Shown: positions 42,203-51,799 of the stretch, piece after piece | Position numbering within the stretch: the first letter of the stretch is position 1 | Layout of the letters: every line of letters begins with the position of its first letter | Source: an uncultured Lachnospiraceae bacterium | GTDB lineage: Bacteria > Bacillota > Clostridia > Lachnospirales > Lachnospiraceae | DNA length: 64,000 nt | NCBI GenBank assembly: GCA_900315505.1 | Contig: OMZG01000002.1 | Coordinates: forward strand, 109,430-173,429 | Reading direction: 5' to 3' | Translations under genes and position numbers: made by a program | The notes under the pieces: model-generated | The model's input: only the letters and a program-made list of their open reading frames with translations | Told to the model about the DNA's origin: nothing | Database searches by the model: none

Positions 42203-43666
42203 CTAAAACCTGAAATAGAGGAAGGGGTTGAATCCGGCCGACACCAGTATGATGATCGACAGAACTATAAGTATCAGTGACAGAAGCATCTGCAGATCTG
42301 AGACCTCTCCATCACCGCGTCTCTTCGAATGTACCTCCACCCTTGAGAACCATCTGTGTGGAAGGGATGTCGCTCCGAGTATGCCTACTATGATGACAGA
42401 CGCTGATTCTCTAAGGGTATAGAGTGTAAAGCAGGCTCCCGATGCATGACCTCTGGTGAAATCAAATCCGGCCCTCCAGGATGACGGCGAGAACAGCCGC
42501 TGTATGTACATCCATGCCTCTGATATATCTGTATGAGAGAAAAGTATCCAGCCAAGCATCACTAGAAACATAGTGACAAGCGTCCTGATAAAGGACAGCT
42601 TCTCCGGCAGCTTCTCCCATACCCGGAGCATGAACATTTTTTCAATGAAAAGAAGTACGAAATAATAGAGTCCCCACAGGACGAAATTCCATGAGGCCCC
42701 ATGCCAGAGTCCCGTCAGTGACCACACGATGAGGAGATTCAGTATCTGCCTGGCGAGTCCCTTTCTATTGCCTCCGAGAGGAATATACAGATATTCCCTG
42801 AACCACGAGCCCAGAGTCATATGCCATCTGCGCCAGAACTCAGTGATACTCCTGCTCTCGTACGGATAGTCGAAGTTCTCCGGGAAATGGAATCCAAACA
42901 TCCTGCCCAGGCCTATAGCCATATCCGAATACCCCGAGAAATCGAAGTATATCTGGATCGTATATACAACCGCTGACATGAGCACGAGCGGTCCTGTGAG
43001 ATTATCTGCGTGGACTGCCGTAATACTATTATATATATCACCGGCCTTATTCGCGATGAGCACCTTCTTTGCAAGTCCTATGGAAAAGCGGTAGATCCCG
43101 AGCGCGATATCCGATGAATTCTCATGCCTCTCATCGACCTCTGATGCTATATCGCGGTACTTCACTATCGGTCCTGCGATCAGCTGTGGAAAAAGACAGA
43201 CGTACATGCCGAAGCTGATGATATTCCTCTGGGCAGTGATCTCGCCTCGATACACATCGATGGTATATGACATCGTCTGGAACGTATAAAAGGAAATACC
43301 GACAGGAAGCGCGATATTCAGCAGTCCTATAGCCGATCCTGTGAGATGATCGATGCTTGAAATGAAAAAATCCGTGTACTTGAAGAAGCCGAGGATCGAC
43401 AGATTCCCGACTACTGATATGATAAGTACCGTCTTCATGGCCTTCGGCCGCTCCTGCGACCTGAAGCGCTCTATCAGCCTGCCATTCACATAGTCGAAGA
43501 CGGTAGAGAAAAGCATGATAAAGATATATACCGGCTCACCCCAGGCATAGAATACCAGGGATGCCATGAACAGAAAGAGATTGCGCAGCTTCCGCGGACA
43601 TATATAGTAGATGATAAAAACCGCCGGCAGGAAGATGCACAGGAAAACCATGCTCGAAAAAACCAT
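42203..43666 (-). CDS. MBOAT family O-acyltransferase (AlgI/PatA-like)
   Basis: A 487-residue polytopic membrane protein with the MBOAT signatures: SFYTFQTMSYTIDVYRG, FPQLIAGPIVKYRDI, FFDFSGYSDMAIGLGRMFGF-like region and the catalytic histidine in WHGASWNFVLWGLYY near 318. It transfers acetyl groups across the membrane to the DHHW partner for O-acetylation of exported polysaccharide. The start has a GGAGAG site 10 bases after the DUF4358 gene. The four genes 45358 to 41045 likely form one operon. Confidence 0.93.
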   Translation of the reverse strand: MVFSSMVFLCIFLPAVFIIYYICPRKLRNLFLFMASLVFYAWGEPVYIFIMLFSTVFDYVNGRLIERFRSQERPKAMKTVLIISVVGNLSILGFFKYTDFFISSIDHLTGSAIGLLNIALPVGISFYTFQTMSYTIDVYRGEITAQRNIISFGMYVCLFPQLIAGPIVKYRDIASEVDERHENSSDIALGIYRFSIGLAKKVLIANKAGDIYNSITAVHADNLTGPLVLMSAVVYTIQIYFDFSGYSDMAIGLGRMFGFHFPENFDYPYESRSITEFWRRWHMTLGSWFREYLYIPLGGNRKGLARQILNLLIVWSLTGLWHGASWNFVLWGLYYFVLLFIEKMFMLRVWEKLPEKLSFIRTLVTMFLVMLGWILFSHTDISEAWMYIQRLFSPSSWRAGFDFTRGHASGACFTLYTLRESASVIIVGILGATSLPHRWFSRVEVHSKRRGDGEVSDLQMLLSLILIVLSIIILVSAGFNPFLYFRF

Positions 43667-43676
43667 AGATACTCTC

Positions 43677-44159
43677 CTACTTCAAGGCCGCCTTAAAGGT
43701 CTTCTCAAGCTCTGCAGCACCCTTTCCTATGAAAAGGCCTACAGTACCGTTCTGCTGGGTAAGGATATAATTTGAAACCATCTCCACCTGATCAGGCGAG
43801 TATTCCTGCATGGTGCCCTCTCTCGTCTTCACATGATCCTTGAGCGAGGACATGAGATCTGCCGTATCATCGTTATCCTTCAGTGATACAATAGCAAACT
43901 CAGGAGCCGTACCATCTGCAGAGTATGCATAATAGTACGAGCTCACCCTGTCATAATCGAAGTCACAGAGTGTCGTGAAATTGATATCAGCATCCTTCTC
44001 TGATGAATCTATGGTCTTCATCTCAGGAAAGCCTGATGCTGACTCCATGACCTTCTTCCCGACCGACACTGCATCCGCTGCCCTGGAAGAGCCTCCGCAG
44101 GCCGACAGACAGCATACGGCAAGCAGGCATATTAAAAAAATTGAACCAATCTTTTTCAT
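43677..44159 (-). CDS. DUF4358 lipoprotein
   Basis: A 160-residue lipoprotein with signal peptide FLICLLAVCCLSACGGSS, lipobox Cys at 21, and a compact DUF4358-type domain (FDYDRVSSYYYAYSADG, EFAIVSLKD, GLFIGKGAAELEKTF). Members commonly sit beside MBOAT/DHHW genes in Lachnospiraceae. Its role is unknown, perhaps in the acetylation complex. A strong AAGGAGG site precedes the start. Confidence 0.82.
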   Translation of the reverse strand: MKKIGSIFLICLLAVCCLSACGGSSRAADAVSVGKKVMESASGFPEMKTIDSSEKDADINFTTLCDFDYDRVSSYYYAYSADGTAPEFAIVSLKDNDDTADLMSSLKDHVKTREGTMQEYSPDQVEMVSNYILTQQNGTVGLFIGKGAAELEKTFKAALK

Positions 44160-44170
44160 ATTCTGCCTCC

Positions 44171-45358
44171 TTATTTCGTGGCGGCACCGACCGTTCCGCC
44201 TGTCTGCTGGTCATAGGTATAGTTATATCCTTCATCATTCCCGGCATCGGTAACGGAGATACCAAGCTGGTCATCTGACACCTCTACCCCGAAGGCCTTC
44301 ATTATCGCCTCTGAAAGCTTTTCCTTCTCCTTCTTCGTAAGCTGGGTTCCTGTATTCTGTGATGAATAATCACTGATAAAGATGCCAAGTATATAGCTGT
44401 CATTCTCGCCATTGTACCAGGCACCGCTTATATTCAGCTCTGAGAGTCCGCTGTTCTGAAGAGCCGCATTCAGACCATTGACCACGGCATCGGCCTTCCC
44501 CAGATCATCAGCTTTATACCTCTTCTCGAATGAGAAATACAGGCTCTTCCTGTCCGCAGCCTTCTTGTCTATTTCCTTCTTCACCCTCGCGATGACGGAG
44601 GTCAGATCCTTCACCTGCTGATTATTCTGGACGGCATAGGTGTACTTCACACCATCGGCTGCTGGAAGAGCCGCTGCATCCCAGTCGTGGCTGGCCTTTG
44701 CTGTGGCATCTGTCATATTGAAATTCTGGAATTCTGACTTCCCACCGACATCCGTATATACATCCACATGATACCACTTGCCATCATCAAGCTTCACTAA
44801 GTCCCATGAATGATATTCATTGTGGACTATGTGGCAGTCGATGCCGAGCATCTGCATGAACATGCGGAATGTAGTAGCATAGCCTACGCAGACTGCCTGC
44901 TTCGATACCAGGACGCCCTGCGGGGTGAAATCCGAACCGCTGGCTGCCGGCAGAGCTACCACAGTCGACTGACCCTGACCTATATTCTCATACATCCATT
45001 CATAGACTGCGAGTTCCTTCTGGTAATCGGAATCGCCGTCCTTAATGATCCTCTTTAAAATATCAGATGCCGTCACAAGAGTCTGCTTATCTGTATCGCT
45101 CAGGCCGCTGTCATCACCGCTCCTGTATGCATCTGAAATATCCTTCGTCGAACGGATCTCATACTGATCCCCTACCTTGTATCCGTCCTCCTGATAACTG
45201 CTCTTCTTCTCTTCTTCCTTCGCCTGTCTCTTCAGCTGGCTCGTGATGAACCTGTTCACCCTTGCTGACTGGCCTACATTATACCCGAGAGAGACGGCTG
45301 ATACCGCTATCGAAGCAGCAAGCGCAATGCCAAGTATTACTATCGTCCTTTTCTTCAT
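44171..45358 (-). CDS. Transglutaminase-like surface protein
   Basis: 395 residues with an N-terminal membrane anchor (TIVILGIALAASIAVSAVSLG). A transglutaminase-like core has Cys in SKQAVCVGYATTFRMFMQML (about 153), His in YHSWDLVKLDDGKWYH (about 180) and Asp in HVDVYTDVGG (about 195), a complete triad. C-terminal domain of unknown type. I chose ATG 45358 (AAGGAAGAAAGCT) over in-frame starts at 45379 and 45409. Such proteins may be peptidases or crosslinkers of the cell surface. It leads the acetylation operon. Confidence 0.82.
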   Translation of the reverse strand: MKKRTIVILGIALAASIAVSAVSLGYNVGQSARVNRFITSQLKRQAKEEEKKSSYQEDGYKVGDQYEIRSTKDISDAYRSGDDSGLSDTDKQTLVTASDILKRIIKDGDSDYQKELAVYEWMYENIGQGQSTVVALPAASGSDFTPQGVLVSKQAVCVGYATTFRMFMQMLGIDCHIVHNEYHSWDLVKLDDGKWYHVDVYTDVGGKSEFQNFNMTDATAKASHDWDAAALPAADGVKYTYAVQNNQQVKDLTSVIARVKKEIDKKAADRKSLYFSFEKRYKADDLGKADAVVNGLNAALQNSGLSELNISGAWYNGENDSYILGIFISDYSSQNTGTQLTKKEKEKLSEAIMKAFGVEVSDDQLGISVTDAGNDEGYNYTYDQQTGGTVGAATK

Positions 45359-45409
45359 AGCTTTCTTCCTTTGATGCATTACTATAAAAAAGTTTCCTGT
45401 AGAACGCAC

Positions 45410-45441
45410 AACACCGCGAAAAACTCAATTTCCGCGGTGTT
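45410..45441 (-). promoter_or_regulatory. Hairpin between the chemotaxis receptor and transglutaminase genes
   Basis: A 9-bp stem AACACCGCG/CGCGGTGTT with a 14-base loop. It is not followed by a T-run on the minus strand. An extended -10 (TGATATAAT, 45454-45462) lies just upstream, so the hairpin may be in the leader of the transglutaminase operon or end the receptor mRNA. Confidence 0.4.
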
Positions 45442-45503
45442 CCGTTTGAACTCATTATATCACAGACATTACATATCTGCTATTATTTTTTTATTAAGAT
45501 TCC

Positions 45504-47219
45504 TTAATATCTGAACATGTTCATATCATTGTCAAGCTCCTTGGCAATATTCTTCAGATCGCCTGAGGATTCCTCGATCTCGTCTGCGATAGTCGTGATA
45601 GAGGATACTGATGCAGAAGACTCCTCGGTGCTTGCTGCATTCTCCTGAGCGATTGCCGAGAGTGATGATACAGTCTCTACAACGTTCTTCCTTGCTTCAT
45701 CCATCTGCTTCATCTTGCCTGAAATGGATGCCACAGCTGAGATGGAATCATCGATTCCGACTGACAGCTCCTCGAATGCGTTCTTCGTACGGTCTACATT
45801 ATCAGACTGCTGATCGATTATCTCCTTGACTGTATCCATAGTAGCCACAGCCTGGTCAGAATCCTTGATGAGCTCGTCTACGATCTGCTCGATCTGCTTT
45901 GCGGAATCTGATGACTGATCCGCAAGCTGCTGGATCTGTGAAGCAACTACTGCGAATCCTCTTCCGGCCTCTCCGGCTCTTGCAGCCTCGATTGAAGCAT
46001 TGAGTGAAAGGAGGTTCGTCTCATCTGCGATATTAGCGATTATCGAGGTAGCCTCTCTTATCTTTCCGGCGGACTCATTGGTCGTCTTCGTCTGCTCAGC
46101 TATCTGATTGATGCTGTTCTTGGTCTTCTCATTGGTATTACCGAGCTCACGCAGAATTGATACTGCTGTCTGGTGAGATTCCTTCATCTTATTAGCGGTC
46201 TGATCAAGGCCATCGACCTCTTCATTCGTCTCCTCGATCATATTTCCGATCGTGATGACATTCTCTGAGGCTGTCTGTGTCTGGCTGGCCTGTGAGGTAG
46301 CCCCCTGAGCGATCTCATTGACTGCTGTATCGACCTGTGTAGTGGTCTCATTCATATCGGAAGCGTGCTTGTACATGCCATTCGATGAATCGAAAAGCTT
46401 GGACGACTGATCCTTGATATTCGATACGACCTCAATGAGTCTCTGCTGGAGATTGAGAATGGCTCTTGCCATGACTCCGAACTCATCCTGTCTGTTAGCC
46501 AGCTTCTCGCTGTTCTCATCCCTGCTGAAATCGAGATCTGCCATCTTGTCCACAAACTCTGACAGCTGACCGATAGGTCTCATGCTGCGTGTAAGCAGGG
46601 TGATGAGAACGAACAGGCCTGCCACTCCGATCAGGAGTCCGAAAATAAGTGACAGCGTAAGCGCCTTCATTACCGAGCCGGAAACCTCTGAATCATCGGC
46701 TGAAATAATAAGGATGAATGATGAATCATTGGAAACATAGTATGATGCGTACTTCTTCTCACCATTGAAATTGTACTGGGTCGTGGTATTCCTCGGCGAA
46801 GGAGTCCTGCCCGCCTGAATATCTGCAACAAGTCCCTTGACCACTGAATTCTCTACCGGCTTTCCTACTTTATCTGCCTGAGGATGATAGAGCATGGTGC
46901 CTTCACTATTTACCACATAAGCGTAGCTTGATTCGAAGCCCTTGACACCGACACCCTTCAGCTGGTTCGACAGATTGCCGACTGCAAGTACCTTGTCGGC
47001 TGACATTCCGTCATCCAGCTCTGCATCGAGCGAATGTCCATAGGCATAAGCCATATCCTGCATATAGTTCTTCGTGATTGATGTGACATTGCTTCTGAAT
47101 CTGCTGATGATCGACATATTGATCACGACTACGAGTGCTGCGATAACAACGATAGAGGTGATAATGATGTGACCCCGGGTGGACTTCAGGAACGTAACCT
47201 TTTCTTTTTCTCTGTTCAT
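45504..47219 (-). CDS. Methyl-accepting chemotaxis protein
   Basis: A 571-residue transmembrane receptor: helix 19-38, a single Cache-type sensor domain ([19 protein letters not shown]) to about 185, second helix near 190-212, HAMP, then a cytoplasmic MA coiled coil with the highly conserved hairpin tip [20 protein letters not shown] near 400. The Cache core suggests a small organic ligand such as an amino acid or carboxylate. No che or flagellar gene is nearby; it could act on flagella or on the pilus system. Confidence 0.95.
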   Translation of the reverse strand: MNREKEKVTFLKSTRGHIIITSIVVIAALVVVINMSIISRFRSNVTSITKNYMQDMAYAYGHSLDAELDDGMSADKVLAVGNLSNQLKGVGVKGFESSYAYVVNSEGTMLYHPQADKVGKPVENSVVKGLVADIQAGRTPSPRNTTTQYNFNGEKKYASYYVSNDSSFILIISADDSEVSGSVMKALTLSLIFGLLIGVAGLFVLITLLTRSMRPIGQLSEFVDKMADLDFSRDENSEKLANRQDEFGVMARAILNLQQRLIEVVSNIKDQSSKLFDSSNGMYKHASDMNETTTQVDTAVNEIAQGATSQASQTQTASENVITIGNMIEETNEEVDGLDQTANKMKESHQTAVSILRELGNTNEKTKNSINQIAEQTKTTNESAGKIREATSIIANIADETNLLSLNASIEAARAGEAGRGFAVVASQIQQLADQSSDSAKQIEQIVDELIKDSDQAVATMDTVKEIIDQQSDNVDRTKNAFEELSVGIDDSISAVASISGKMKQMDEARKNVVETVSSLSAIAQENAASTEESSASVSSITTIADEIEESSGDLKNIAKELDNDMNMFRY

Positions 47220-47264
47220 TTCATGTCCCTTTCGTATTCATGATAAGTAAAATCTATAGTTTCC

Positions 47265-47293
47265 ATTTTATACTACTTCTAGTGACATTTCAA
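47265..47293 (-). promoter_or_regulatory. Promoter of the chemotaxis receptor gene
   Basis: On the minus strand TTGAAA, 17 bases, TAAAAT. Vegetative-type boxes; no sigma-28 motif is seen. Confidence 0.55.
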
Positions 47294-47322
47294 GTAAAAT
47301 GGCACAAATTTTACATAAAATA

Positions 47323-48810
47323 TTAAGCTTTGACGGTTCTTACCTTTGTCCCCCTTGATAACGTTCCCTTACTGTCCACGCTGAATGCGCGAAGCTGATA
47401 GGTCTTACCCTTAGACAGACCCGTGATATTGAAGGTCTTTGACCTTCCATTTACCTTAACATACTTCGTATCCCAGGCCGTAACGCCCTTCAGCCTGTAG
47501 TAGATATAGCAGCCGCTCACCCTGGCCTTCGTCTTTACTGTAAGGCGGAGGGTTCCTCTCTTCACTCTCTTCACTGTAAAGGTGGACGGCTTCACCGGAC
47601 GGGTGATAGTCACCTCCTGTGGATCAGGAGTCACCGGAGTGATCGTAGGATTGTCTTTATTTTCTTTAGAGGTACTGCTGCTTCCCTGATCATCAGTAGA
47701 TGTATTATTGTCCGAAGGAGTGTAGCCGGCCAGCTGTGCCGGATCTGACAGATTCACGGCATCTACCGTCGAGGTATGCGCTGTAGTACAGGCCGGACGG
47801 ATGCCGTAATAGTATGTCAGCGGTGAATGCGCCCACTGCTGGTCCATAGACTGCATCTCATACTCGCTGATGTTGAAGTAATCGTGCGAGGGCCATCTGT
47901 TATTATCCCAGGTCACATCGGTGATGTACCAGGTGCCGTTTATCTTTACCTCGTTCCAGGCGTGTGAATCGCTTGTCAGTCCGACATTCTCGATGCCCTG
48001 GGAATTCAGCAGAAGTGAAAAAGCCTTCGTGAAGCCTGCACATACTGTATTCTTCATTAAAAATGCCGATGATGCGCTCTGGCTCTCTGTCGTATCCTCA
48101 TTGTAGCCGGTAGTATTCTGATTGTAGGTGACCGTGGATGCGAGGGTATCATGGAAATACGTCTCCTTCGCAAGATCATTATTATATGCCGATGCACCCT
48201 GGATGTAGGTATCTATGGCATCCTTATACTGCCTGGTGTAGCCGGCTCTCACATTGCCATCTGCATATCCGGAATAGATTCCGAGGCTTACTGTACCAGG
48301 CTCTGAAATACCCCAGAAATACGACTCGATCGGGTCTGTGTATCCGATGCCGTCATTGTAAAAATAATACTGCGGATTCTCGAAGAAAAAGATGGTGGCC
48401 ACACTGAATGCCTGCGTGGATGACATATTGGAATAGGTGACTGTATCTGTGTAATATCCGCTGTTCCCATCATTGAGGAAGCGGAGTCCTGCCGATACAT
48501 TCTGTGTCAGATACTTGTCTGACATTGCCTTCAGCTTGTCATATAGTGCCTTCTCATCAGGGCTGAGCTGGTCATAGAACACATGTCCCGAGAACTGGTC
48601 CCAGTATGAATCACCCTTAGTCGAATTCGTGGAGCCCCTGAAGCTGTGCTTCGTACCTGTATCAGCGAATTCCTTAGCCTCTGCATGGATATCACCGACT
48701 GAGAGCTCACTGTCGGTCTGCTCCGATGCCCAAGCCGTAGTCGCAAATGTGGTCAGTCCTGTAAGGAACAGCCCTGCCGAAAGTAATAATGCTAATAGCT
48801 TTTTTCTCAT
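47323..48810 (-). CDS. Secreted transglutaminase-like protein with Fn3-type C-terminus
   Basis: 495 residues. Signal peptide LALLLSAGLFLTGLTTFATTAWA with cleavage after AWA. The transglutaminase core has Cys in NTVCAGFTKAFSLLLN (about 256), His in SDSHAWNEVKI (about 280) and Asp in WYITDVTWDN (about 296). After a Ser/Thr linker the C-terminal 85 residues (VSGCYIYYRLKGVTAWDTKY, LSKGKTYQLRAFSVD) are fibronectin type III-like. It belongs to the secreted transglutaminase proteins common in gut Clostridia; the substrate is not known. Confidence 0.85.
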   Translation of the reverse strand: MRKKLLALLLSAGLFLTGLTTFATTAWASEQTDSELSVGDIHAEAKEFADTGTKHSFRGSTNSTKGDSYWDQFSGHVFYDQLSPDEKALYDKLKAMSDKYLTQNVSAGLRFLNDGNSGYYTDTVTYSNMSSTQAFSVATIFFFENPQYYFYNDGIGYTDPIESYFWGISEPGTVSLGIYSGYADGNVRAGYTRQYKDAIDTYIQGASAYNNDLAKETYFHDTLASTVTYNQNTTGYNEDTTESQSASSAFLMKNTVCAGFTKAFSLLLNSQGIENVGLTSDSHAWNEVKINGTWYITDVTWDNNRWPSHDYFNISEYEMQSMDQQWAHSPLTYYYGIRPACTTAHTSTVDAVNLSDPAQLAGYTPSDNNTSTDDQGSSSTSKENKDNPTITPVTPDPQEVTITRPVKPSTFTVKRVKRGTLRLTVKTKARVSGCYIYYRLKGVTAWDTKYVKVNGRSKTFNITGLSKGKTYQLRAFSVDSKGTLSRGTKVRTVKA

Positions 48811-48856
48811 AATATTTTACCTCGTGCCACAATAATAAGTCGTGCACAATTTATTT

Positions 48857-49114
48857 TCAAGGTTTCGAAAGAAGTTTCATAATTTGTTCATAGTTCTCGG
48901 GCTCATGCGGCCACATACAGTCTATACATGATTTAATCTTTCTTCCATCTTTTGATGTAATCCATGTATATGAACCGGGGCAGTCATCCTTGGGATACAG
49001 CGGGCAGTAGCAGAACAGGCAGTTGATATGATCCGAGTCATGGCAGGGATAGAACCGGCAGTCATGATTTTCAAAATACCTGAAGCTATTTCTGTAGCGA
49101 TCTTCGTCTGGCAT
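48857..49114 (-). CDS. Cysteine-rich small domain protein
   Basis: 85 residues from ATG 49114 (GGAGTC site). Seven cysteines and several histidines in spaced pairs (CRFYPCHD, CLFCYCPLYP, CIDCMWPHEPENY) suggest a metal-binding knuckle, as in the zf-like cysteine-rich domain found with corrin genes. Its start lies 29 bases within cbiA, so it is the last gene of the corrin operon. A role in cobalt handling is possible but unproven. Confidence 0.8.
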   Translation of the reverse strand: MPDEDRYRNSFRYFENHDCRFYPCHDSDHINCLFCYCPLYPKDDCPGSYTWITSKDGRKIKSCIDCMWPHEPENYEQIMKLLSKP

Positions 49115-50441
49115 GTTCTCTGACTCCTTCCATGAAATGCCTGGCAAACTCCGGACATGACGGGTAGTAGAAATGAGCGAAACTTAAGAAGCTCCATATA
49201 TCCACATACCCGAGCTCTCTTCTCCTGTCCGAATACGGCTTCTCAGCTATGGCATCATGTCCCACATGGTCCATATCATAATAATGGAATTCATGTCCCT
49301 TTATCCTGTGTCCCTCTTTCACGAAATAATGCGCCTTGTCATAGCATGACAGGTAGCCGAAGCGAACGTTTCTGCCCGTATTGTGGCAGTCTTCGCCAAA
49401 CAGATTCACAAGAGGTCCCCTGCCGCCTATCGACCTGTACAGGTACATGAACCCGCCACACTCTGCAAGCATTGGCAGCGCATTGGTATATGCATCCCTC
49501 ACAGATTCAGTCATGGACCTGTTGTCTGCAAGCTCATCTGCATAGAGCTCAGGATAACCTCCAGGCAGGATCAGTCCGTCAATATCATCTGGAAGCGCAC
49601 TGTCATGTATCAGTGAGAAATGAACGATATCTGCTCCCAGATCCTGCAGCATGATTTCATTCTCTCTATAGAAGAAATCAAAGGCCTCATCATTTGCTGA
49701 CGCTAGTTTCAACTTATGTGATGGCGCTTCAGATCCCATAAAATCAGCATCCGGCATCTCACTGATCTTATATATCATGTCTATGTTGATCCTTTTATCA
49801 ACAAGTCTCAACAGTGCCTCATCCTGTTTTTTTTCATCGAAATCGTCCGGCTTCAGGAGTCCCAAATGCCTGCTGCCCACTTTTATCTCATCTGTCACAG
49901 GGAAATGACCGACCACAGGAATTGCGAATGCCTCTTCTATCTTCTGTGAGAGCACAGGAGCGAATCCATCCGACACCTGGTTCAGAAAAATGCCCTTTAT
50001 CAGCTTCTGTATATCATTGTTCAGGATTCCTGAAATCACAGCGAGCAGAGTCTGCGCCGCTCCTCTCGCATTGATACAGAGAATCACTGGCATATGAAGT
50101 ACCCTGGCCATATCATATGATGAACCTTCGGGCAGAAATCCTGTGACTCCATCGAAAAGGCCCATGACACCTTCTGCAACAGCAATTCTGTTCGTCTCAG
50201 GAGCATCTTCGAGATCTCTTGCGAATATCTTCCTGGTGGTATCTTCATCAGTGAAGAAGGTATCGAGATTATGTCCCGGGACACCCGTAATCGCAGAATG
50301 ATACATGGGATCTATATAGTCAGGCCCGCATTTGAACGGGCAGACGCTAAATCCTCTTTCCTTAAGTGCCAGCATGAGTGCACGTGTCACCGTCGTCTTC
50401 CCGGCTCCGCTCCTGTCTGCTGCTATCATGAATCCATGCAT
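49086..50441 (-). CDS. cbiA: Cobyrinate a,c-diamide synthase
   Basis: 451 residues. N-terminal dethiobiotin-synthetase-like ATPase with P-loop DRSGAGKTTVTRAL at 9-18 and FKCGPDYIDPMYH, and a C-terminal class I glutamine amidotransferase with nucleophile Cys in LAECGGFMYL near 325. It amidates the a and c side chains of cobyrinate with ATP and glutamine. The start ATG overlaps the upstream stop (TAATG), so it is coupled to the cbiJ-cbiE fusion. Confidence 0.95.
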   Translation of the reverse strand: MHGFMIAADRSGAGKTTVTRALMLALKERGFSVCPFKCGPDYIDPMYHSAITGVPGHNLDTFFTDEDTTRKIFARDLEDAPETNRIAVAEGVMGLFDGVTGFLPEGSSYDMARVLHMPVILCINARGAAQTLLAVISGILNNDIQKLIKGIFLNQVSDGFAPVLSQKIEEAFAIPVVGHFPVTDEIKVGSRHLGLLKPDDFDEKKQDEALLRLVDKRINIDMIYKISEMPDADFMGSEAPSHKLKLASANDEAFDFFYRENEIMLQDLGADIVHFSLIHDSALPDDIDGLILPGGYPELYADELADNRSMTESVRDAYTNALPMLAECGGFMYLYRSIGGRGPLVNLFGEDCHNTGRNVRFGYLSCYDKAHYFVKEGHRIKGHEFHYYDMDHVGHDAIAEKPYSDRRRELGYVDIWSFLSFAHFYYPSCPEFARHFMEGVREHARRRSLQK

Positions 50442-51799
50442 TACGCATCCTCTTTCCCTGACACACATATCGTATACAGATGTCCCTGGGGCAGGTTCTC
50501 TTCCATTCTGTCCGGATCAGCTGTGGCGAATGACTCATTATCCCCGCCGATATCACAGCCGATATGTATTCTCGCATCAATTCCAGTATTTTTGATGATT
50601 TGTCCTATTTTAATTACATCCTCACGTCCCGAAAGCAGATAATATGAATTTTTATATTTTCTCACAGTATCTGATACTTCTTCATTATCTATCTGTCTTC
50701 CATGATATGACCTTATCACTGCTCTGTCATAAGGAATATGAAAGACCGAAGACATGGCACTGATTGACGAAATCCCCGGTATCACTTCCACCTCATAACC
50801 ATCTGGCAGACTCTCCCTGCACTTTTCTGCTCCGCTGTAGAATCCTGAATCACCGGAAAAGAGAACAGCCACCCTGTCCTTTTTTTCATCATCAATGATA
50901 TTCCTGATATAAAGCGGCATATAAGCATTGTACTTCGGGCAATTGTTCTTTTTTACAATATCATATTCCAGCAGGCGCTTTGAACCTATGATCAGGTCTG
51001 CCTGTCTGATGGCTTCTGCCGCCTCAAGCGTCAGGGTCTTCTCCCCACAGCCGGCTCCGATTATGGAAATCATACGCTTTTCTTTGTGAGCCGGTGCTGC
51101 TGCAAGGGGCTTATCTATAGTTATGACAGGTATACCGGCAGTCTCCGCTGCCCTGATCTTCTCATCATAGCCGCCATTTTTTCCTGAATTCTTCGTCACG
51201 AGGATTCCGATATCGTACCGGCGTAGAAGGGCCAGATTTTCCTCATATGTGAACGGACCCTGCTGGGCTATTATATGACTTTTCTCAATGCCGCAGTCAT
51301 CACAGATGCCGATTGCCTGAGCCGATGGAAGGACCCTGACATACAGTCTGTCTCTCAGGCTGATGAAATCATGCAGTTCCTTGCTCCCTGTAGTCAGGAA
51401 AATACTTCCAGCAGCTGATTCAAGTATTTTAACTGCTTCTGCAGTGCTTTTCACATGGGTGACCTTATAGCCGTCATGCGATTCTGCCGGAGTCTGTCTC
51501 TCTATCCGCTTATATGGTATTCCGCAGCTGTCACAGGCACGGCGTATATTCTCTGACACCTCTACCGCATACGGATGGGTGGCATCGTAGACCACCTCCG
51601 CCCTGGTATCCTGCATGAATCCGGTCATCTGTGAAGCATCCATACGGCCGCTATGGATCGTTATGAACGGATCGGGCGTCATGACTTCCACGCCGTATTC
51701 TGTTGCCACACACACCGTCACCGGAATCTCCGCTGCCGCAAATGACTCTGCAAGCAGCCTTCCCTCTGTAGTTCCAGAGAAAATAACTATATTCTTCAT
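50441..51799 (-). CDS. cbiJE: Fused precorrin-6A reductase and precorrin-6Y methyltransferase (CbiJ-CbiE)
   Basis: 452 residues with two activities. Residues 1-240 are CbiJ/CobK: IVIFSGTTEGRLLAESFA, VVYDATHPYAVEVSENI and VTKNSGKNGGYDEKI, an NAD(P)H-dependent reductase. From 243 on it is CbiE, a SAM-dependent C5 methyltransferase (MISIIGAGCGEKTLT, VAVLFSGDSGFYSGAEK, VIPGISSISAMSSVF). No CbiT (C15 methylase/decarboxylase) is fused or in the window. It follows cbiG with an ATGA overlap. Confidence 0.93.
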   Translation of the reverse strand: MKNIVIFSGTTEGRLLAESFAAAEIPVTVCVATEYGVEVMTPDPFITIHSGRMDASQMTGFMQDTRAEVVYDATHPYAVEVSENIRRACDSCGIPYKRIERQTPAESHDGYKVTHVKSTAEAVKILESAAGSIFLTTGSKELHDFISLRDRLYVRVLPSAQAIGICDDCGIEKSHIIAQQGPFTYEENLALLRRYDIGILVTKNSGKNGGYDEKIRAAETAGIPVITIDKPLAAAPAHKEKRMISIIGAGCGEKTLTLEAAEAIRQADLIIGSKRLLEYDIVKKNNCPKYNAYMPLYIRNIIDDEKKDRVAVLFSGDSGFYSGAEKCRESLPDGYEVEVIPGISSISAMSSVFHIPYDRAVIRSYHGRQIDNEEVSDTVRKYKNSYYLLSGREDVIKIGQIIKNTGIDARIHIGCDIGGDNESFATADPDRMEENLPQGHLYTICVSGKEDA

